8,891 nt of DNA from Sphingobacteriaceae bacterium. GTDB taxonomy: Bacteria; Bacteroidota; Bacteroidia; Sphingobacteriales; Sphingobacteriaceae. The notes under the pieces were generated by a model. That model had not been told where the DNA came from. It saw only the letters and a program-made list of their open reading frames with translations, and did not search any database. A program made the translations under genes and the position numbers. The DNA is taken from contig JAIPAN010000029.1 of assembly GCA_021740025.1 (NCBI GenBank), positions 1-8,891 on the forward strand, written 5' to 3'. Positions 6,727 through 8,891 of the stretch are shown one piece after another; within the stretch, counting starts at the first letter, position 1; the number at the start of each line of letters is the position of its first letter.

Positions 6727-7671
6727 TTGAAAATATCTAACGAAACTAAAGTAGGGATATTGGCCACGGTTGCCATTACAGTATTAATATTGGGATATAG
6801 CTTTTTAAAAGGCACCGATTTGTTTATGCGTGAAAGTGAGTTTTATGCTGTTTATCCAAATATTGATGGCCTCACAGAATCAAAACCTGTATTGGTAAAT
6901 GGATTTAAAATTGGACGGGTTTCGAACCTTAGGTTAGCTCCAAATGGGCATATTATTGCTCAATTTCAAATAAGTCCCGATTATAAAATTCCGAAAAATA
7001 CCACTGCCCGTTTAGAAAGCACCGATTTACTCGGTGGGAAGGCTATTGTGTTTGAATTGGGCAATAGTAAAGATTTTGCTGCCGATGGCGACACCCTAAC
7101 TGCTTTTATTCAGGAAGGATTTATGGATCAGGTAAAGCCCATTCAAAAGAAAGCCGATCAAATTGCTGGCCGTTTAGATTCTATTCTCGAATCGGTTAAC
7201 AATACGCTCAATCCTAAATTTCAGAAAAACTTCGACCGTAGCTTTGCCAGTATTGCCAATACGCTCGAAAACTTAGAACGTACTTCTAAAAAAGTTGATG
7301 GCTTAATGGATTCTGAAACTGCCAAAATTTCGGGCATTTTATCTAACCTACAATCTATTTCTACTAATTTCAAAAATAACAATCAGAAAATAAGCACCAT
7401 TGTTGCCAATTTTGAGCAAATAAGCGACCAAACCGCCAAAGCCAATATCGGGCAAACACTTATAAACGCCAACCAGGCTGTGAAAGATTTACAACAAGTG
7501 ATTTCTAAAATAAATGCCGGAGAAGGCAGTATTGGCTTGTTGATAAACGACAAAAAATTATACGATAATTTAGCGCAATCTGCCGAAAATTTAGACAAGT
7601 TGATGGTTGATTTAAAAGCCAACCCAAAGCGCTATGTACACTTCTCTGTATTTGGTGGCGGGAAAAAATAA
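6727..7671 (+). CDS. mlaD: MlaD family MCE protein (inter-membrane phospholipid transport)
   Basis: MCE proteins form inner-membrane-anchored periplasmic hexamers that carry phospholipids between membranes, usually with an MlaE permease and MlaF ATPase. The 314 residues contain one N-terminal membrane helix (about 8-28), one MCE domain (about 37-113: YPNIDGLTESKPVLVNG, KIGRV, LLGGKAIVFE) and a long helical tail (about 135-298). The tail carries the MCE-associated GEGSIGLLINDKKLYDNL pattern and ends PKRYVHFSVFG, as in other Bacteroidota homologues. The start appears to be TTG at 6727: only ATA, ATC, AAT and ATT codons lie between it and an in-frame TAG at 6709-6711, the next Met (residue 34) falls after the membrane helix, and TTG gives the usual MKISNETKVG opening. 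It sits 19 bases after the amidase, with no Shine-Dalgarno motif. No permease or ATPase gene is in the window. The symbol reflects family membership, not proven orthology to E. coli MlaD. Confidence 0.9.
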   Translation: MKISNETKVGILATVAITVLILGYSFLKGTDLFMRESEFYAVYPNIDGLTESKPVLVNGFKIGRVSNLRLAPNGHIIAQFQISPDYKIPKNTTARLESTDLLGGKAIVFELGNSKDFAADGDTLTAFIQEGFMDQVKPIQKKADQIAGRLDSILESVNNTLNPKFQKNFDRSFASIANTLENLERTSKKVDGLMDSETAKISGILSNLQSISTNFKNNNQKISTIVANFEQISDQTAKANIGQTLINANQAVKDLQQVISKINAGEGSIGLLINDKKLYDNLAQSAENLDKLMVDLKANPKRYVHFSVFGGGKK

Positions 7672-7677
7672 ACGGAA

Positions 7678-8589
7678 TTAAATGGAGAAGGTTTCTCCTT
7701 CTATTGCCAATTGAGTTTCATTAAACGCCGATTGCGCTTCCTCTAGCAGCGGTGTTAATTCTTTGTATCGGGCAGAAAAGTGCCCAATAAGCAACCGCCT
7801 TACCCCTACTTTTTTAGCCAATGTTGCGGCCTGTAATGCGGTAGTATGAAACGTTTCATTGACCCTATCGAGCATATCGTGCAAAAAGGTACTCTCGTGG
7901 TACAAAAGATCCAAACCTTCTAGTTGCGATGCGTAAGAACCATCGCAAAGCGTATCGGAGCAATAGGCAAAACGCTTTATAGGCGGTGGCGGCAAGGTTA
8001 GCGAATCGGCAGTATGTATCACACCCGAGGAATCTGTGTATGGGAAGCCGTTTTTAATTAAGGCTCTGTGCGCAACAGGAATATCCAAAGCAATCACCTT
8101 ATCTTCTCTAAGTGTAGGCAAGGTAAGTTTGGTAGTGAACTTGAATCCCGTACAGTGAATACGATGATTTAGAATTATTGTTTCTACTACTACATCCGAA
8201 TTTTCTAAAATAACTGCAGGTAAATTACTATGCGTAGATTTAAAAATAAGTGGAAATCGCAAAAGGGTTGCCGAATACTTAAAATGAAGTTGAAGCAATT
8301 CATCCAGTTCGGGAGGGCCAAAAAGTGTTAAGGATTTTGTTCTGCCCACTAAATGCATAGAAGATAATAAGCCCATGAGGCCTAAATAATGGTCGCCATG
8401 CAAATGACTGATAAATATGGTGTCTATTTTGGCTGCTTTTAATCCGAAGCGCAATAATTGCTGTTGTGTACCTTCACCACAATCGATCAGGTACATTTTC
8501 TCGTTTATGTTGAGTAGTTGAGCGCTAGGATTTCTACCATGAATGGGTGTTGCAGAACTGCTTCCTAAAATAGTAAGCTCAAATTTCAT
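7678..8589 (-). CDS. rnz: Ribonuclease Z (tRNA 3'-processing endonuclease)
   Basis: RNase Z is a cytosolic metallo-beta-lactamase-fold enzyme that removes the 3' trailer from tRNA precursors. At 303 residues it matches the short (ElaC/RNase Z) form. It opens with FELTILGSSSATP and FLIDCGEGTQQQ-like residues (LIDCGEGTQQQ, 34-44). The zinc motif HLHGDH is at 62-67, with D66 the expected proton acceptor. Other ligands are H142 (NHRIHCTGF), D212 (YCSDT) and H270 (IGHFSARY), and HEST (231-234) is also present. The segment at about 150-205 corresponds to the region after the NHR motif that varies in this family, here ending in a four-proline run. The ATG at 8589 gives the family's normal N-terminus. 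It lies 24 bases downstream of purC on the same strand, so the two are probably co-transcribed; no functional link is implied. Its stop faces that of mlaD across 6 bases. Confidence 0.96.
   Translation of the reverse strand: MKFELTILGSSSATPIHGRNPSAQLLNINEKMYLIDCGEGTQQQLLRFGLKAAKIDTIFISHLHGDHYLGLMGLLSSMHLVGRTKSLTLFGPPELDELLQLHFKYSATLLRFPLIFKSTHSNLPAVILENSDVVVETIILNHRIHCTGFKFTTKLTLPTLREDKVIALDIPVAHRALIKNGFPYTDSSGVIHTADSLTLPPPPIKRFAYCSDTLCDGSYASQLEGLDLLYHESTFLHDMLDRVNETFHTTALQAATLAKKVGVRRLLIGHFSARYKELTPLLEEAQSAFNETQLAIEGETFSI
7684..7702. terminator. Possible terminator: two alternative hairpins at the mlaD/rnz convergence
   Basis: GGAGAA/TTCTCC (7684-7689 with 7693-7698, 3-base loop) and AGAAGG/CCTTCT (7686-7691 with 7697-7702, 5-base loop) are two overlapping 6-base-pair stems that cannot form together. 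They lie 13 bases past the mlaD stop and inside the last rnz codons. The flanking T-rich tract is modest on both strands, so termination efficiency is uncertain. Confidence 0.35.
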
Positions 8590-8613
8590 GGTATAGCCAA
8601 TAATGATTTTAGC

Positions 8614-8891
8614 TTATGCGCTTAATTGCGCTAAACTAGACATAATATTATCTGATATGCGGCCCGATACATCAGTTCCTTCATAGCGCTGAAAGTTATC
8701 GCCAGTAATTTGCTCAAATAACTCAATATAACGCTCGGAGATGGCACTAACCCATTCGGAAGTCATGGTAGGCACATTTTGACCTTCTTTACCCTGAAAT
8801 CCATTTTCTATGAGCCATTTACGAACAAATTCTTTAGAGAGTTGTCGCTGAGGCTCGTTGTTTGCTTGGCGTTCGGAATAGCCATCGGCAT
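8614..8891 (-). CDS. purC: Phosphoribosylaminoimidazole-succinocarboxamide (SAICAR) synthase, C-terminal end (5' end outside window)
   Basis: The last 91 residues of an open frame run off the right edge. Translating the minus strand gives ADGYSERQ, QRQLSKEFVRKWL, ENGFQGKEGQ, SEWVSAISERYIELFEQI and TGDNFQRYEG, ending SSLAQLSA before TAA at 8616-8614. This matches the C-terminus of SAICAR synthase, which ligates aspartate to CAIR using ATP in de novo purine synthesis. The long C-terminal extension fits the ~300-residue form found in Bacteroidota and some other organisms, not the short E. coli form of ~237 residues. The ATP- and substrate-binding regions are outside the window. It is upstream of rnz by 24 bases on the same strand, with no promoter visible between them. 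The identification rests on pattern recognition of this tail only. Confidence 0.9.
   Translation of the reverse strand, partial: ADGYSERQANNEPQRQLSKEFVRKWLIENGFQGKEGQNVPTMTSEWVSAISERYIELFEQITGDNFQRYEGTDVSGRISDNIMSSLAQLSA

Noticed and set aside
1..8891. CRISPR arrays, tRNA/rRNA genes, transposases, toxin-antitoxin or defence genes
   Set aside because: I saw no direct-repeat arrays, RNA-gene signatures or relevant protein motifs, and coding sequence fills nearly the whole window.

Overview
The window looks like ordinary chromosome of a low-GC Bacteroidota, most likely a Sphingobacteriales/Pedobacter-type genome. The evidence is the Bacteroidota-style LptD, E2 acyltransferase, RNase Z and PurC sequences, the near-absence of Shine-Dalgarno motifs before start codons, and TAnnTTTG-type promoter elements. 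It is densely packed: seven complete or nearly complete genes plus one partial gene at each edge share 8.9 kb, no gap exceeds about 35 bases, and there are no RNA genes, mobile elements or CRISPR repeats.

Layout. At the left edge is the C-terminal half of a trans-sulfuration (cystathionine gamma-synthase/lyase) PLP enzyme on the + strand (1-588). It converges on a minus-strand cluster that reads from right to left: lptD (outer-membrane LPS inserter, 5771-3204), cinA (NMN deamidase/CinA, 3202-1952) and a 2-oxo acid dehydrogenase E2 acyltransferase (1916-591). Back-to-back with lptD is a + strand pair: an N-acetylmuramoyl-L-alanine amidase (5799-6707) and an MlaD-type MCE lipid-transport protein (6727-7671). 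These converge on a second minus-strand operon, purC (C-terminal end only, 8891-8614) followed by rnz (RNase Z, 8589-7678).

How the genes fit together. The central lptD / amidase / mlaD group is an envelope module: LPS delivery to the outer leaflet, peptidoglycan cleavage and phospholipid movement between membranes. lptD and the amidase start only 27 bases apart, so their promoters must overlap each other's 5' coding ends. The flanking genes are housekeeping: NAD salvage/repair (cinA), oxidative decarboxylation of 2-oxo acids (E2), sulfur amino-acid metabolism, tRNA 3'-end maturation (rnz) and purine synthesis (purC).

Points that stand out. (1) The PLP-binding lysine of the trans-sulfuration enzyme reads as threonine (codon 55-57), within a short run of unusual residues at the window edge. 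(2) The mature LptD has exactly two cysteines, one in the periplasmic domain and one near the C-terminus, which suggests one inter-domain disulfide. (3) lptD and mlaD both appear to start with TTG. (4) The amidase has a promoter-like element so close to its ATG that the mRNA could be leaderless. I did not find evidence of a new multi-gene system.
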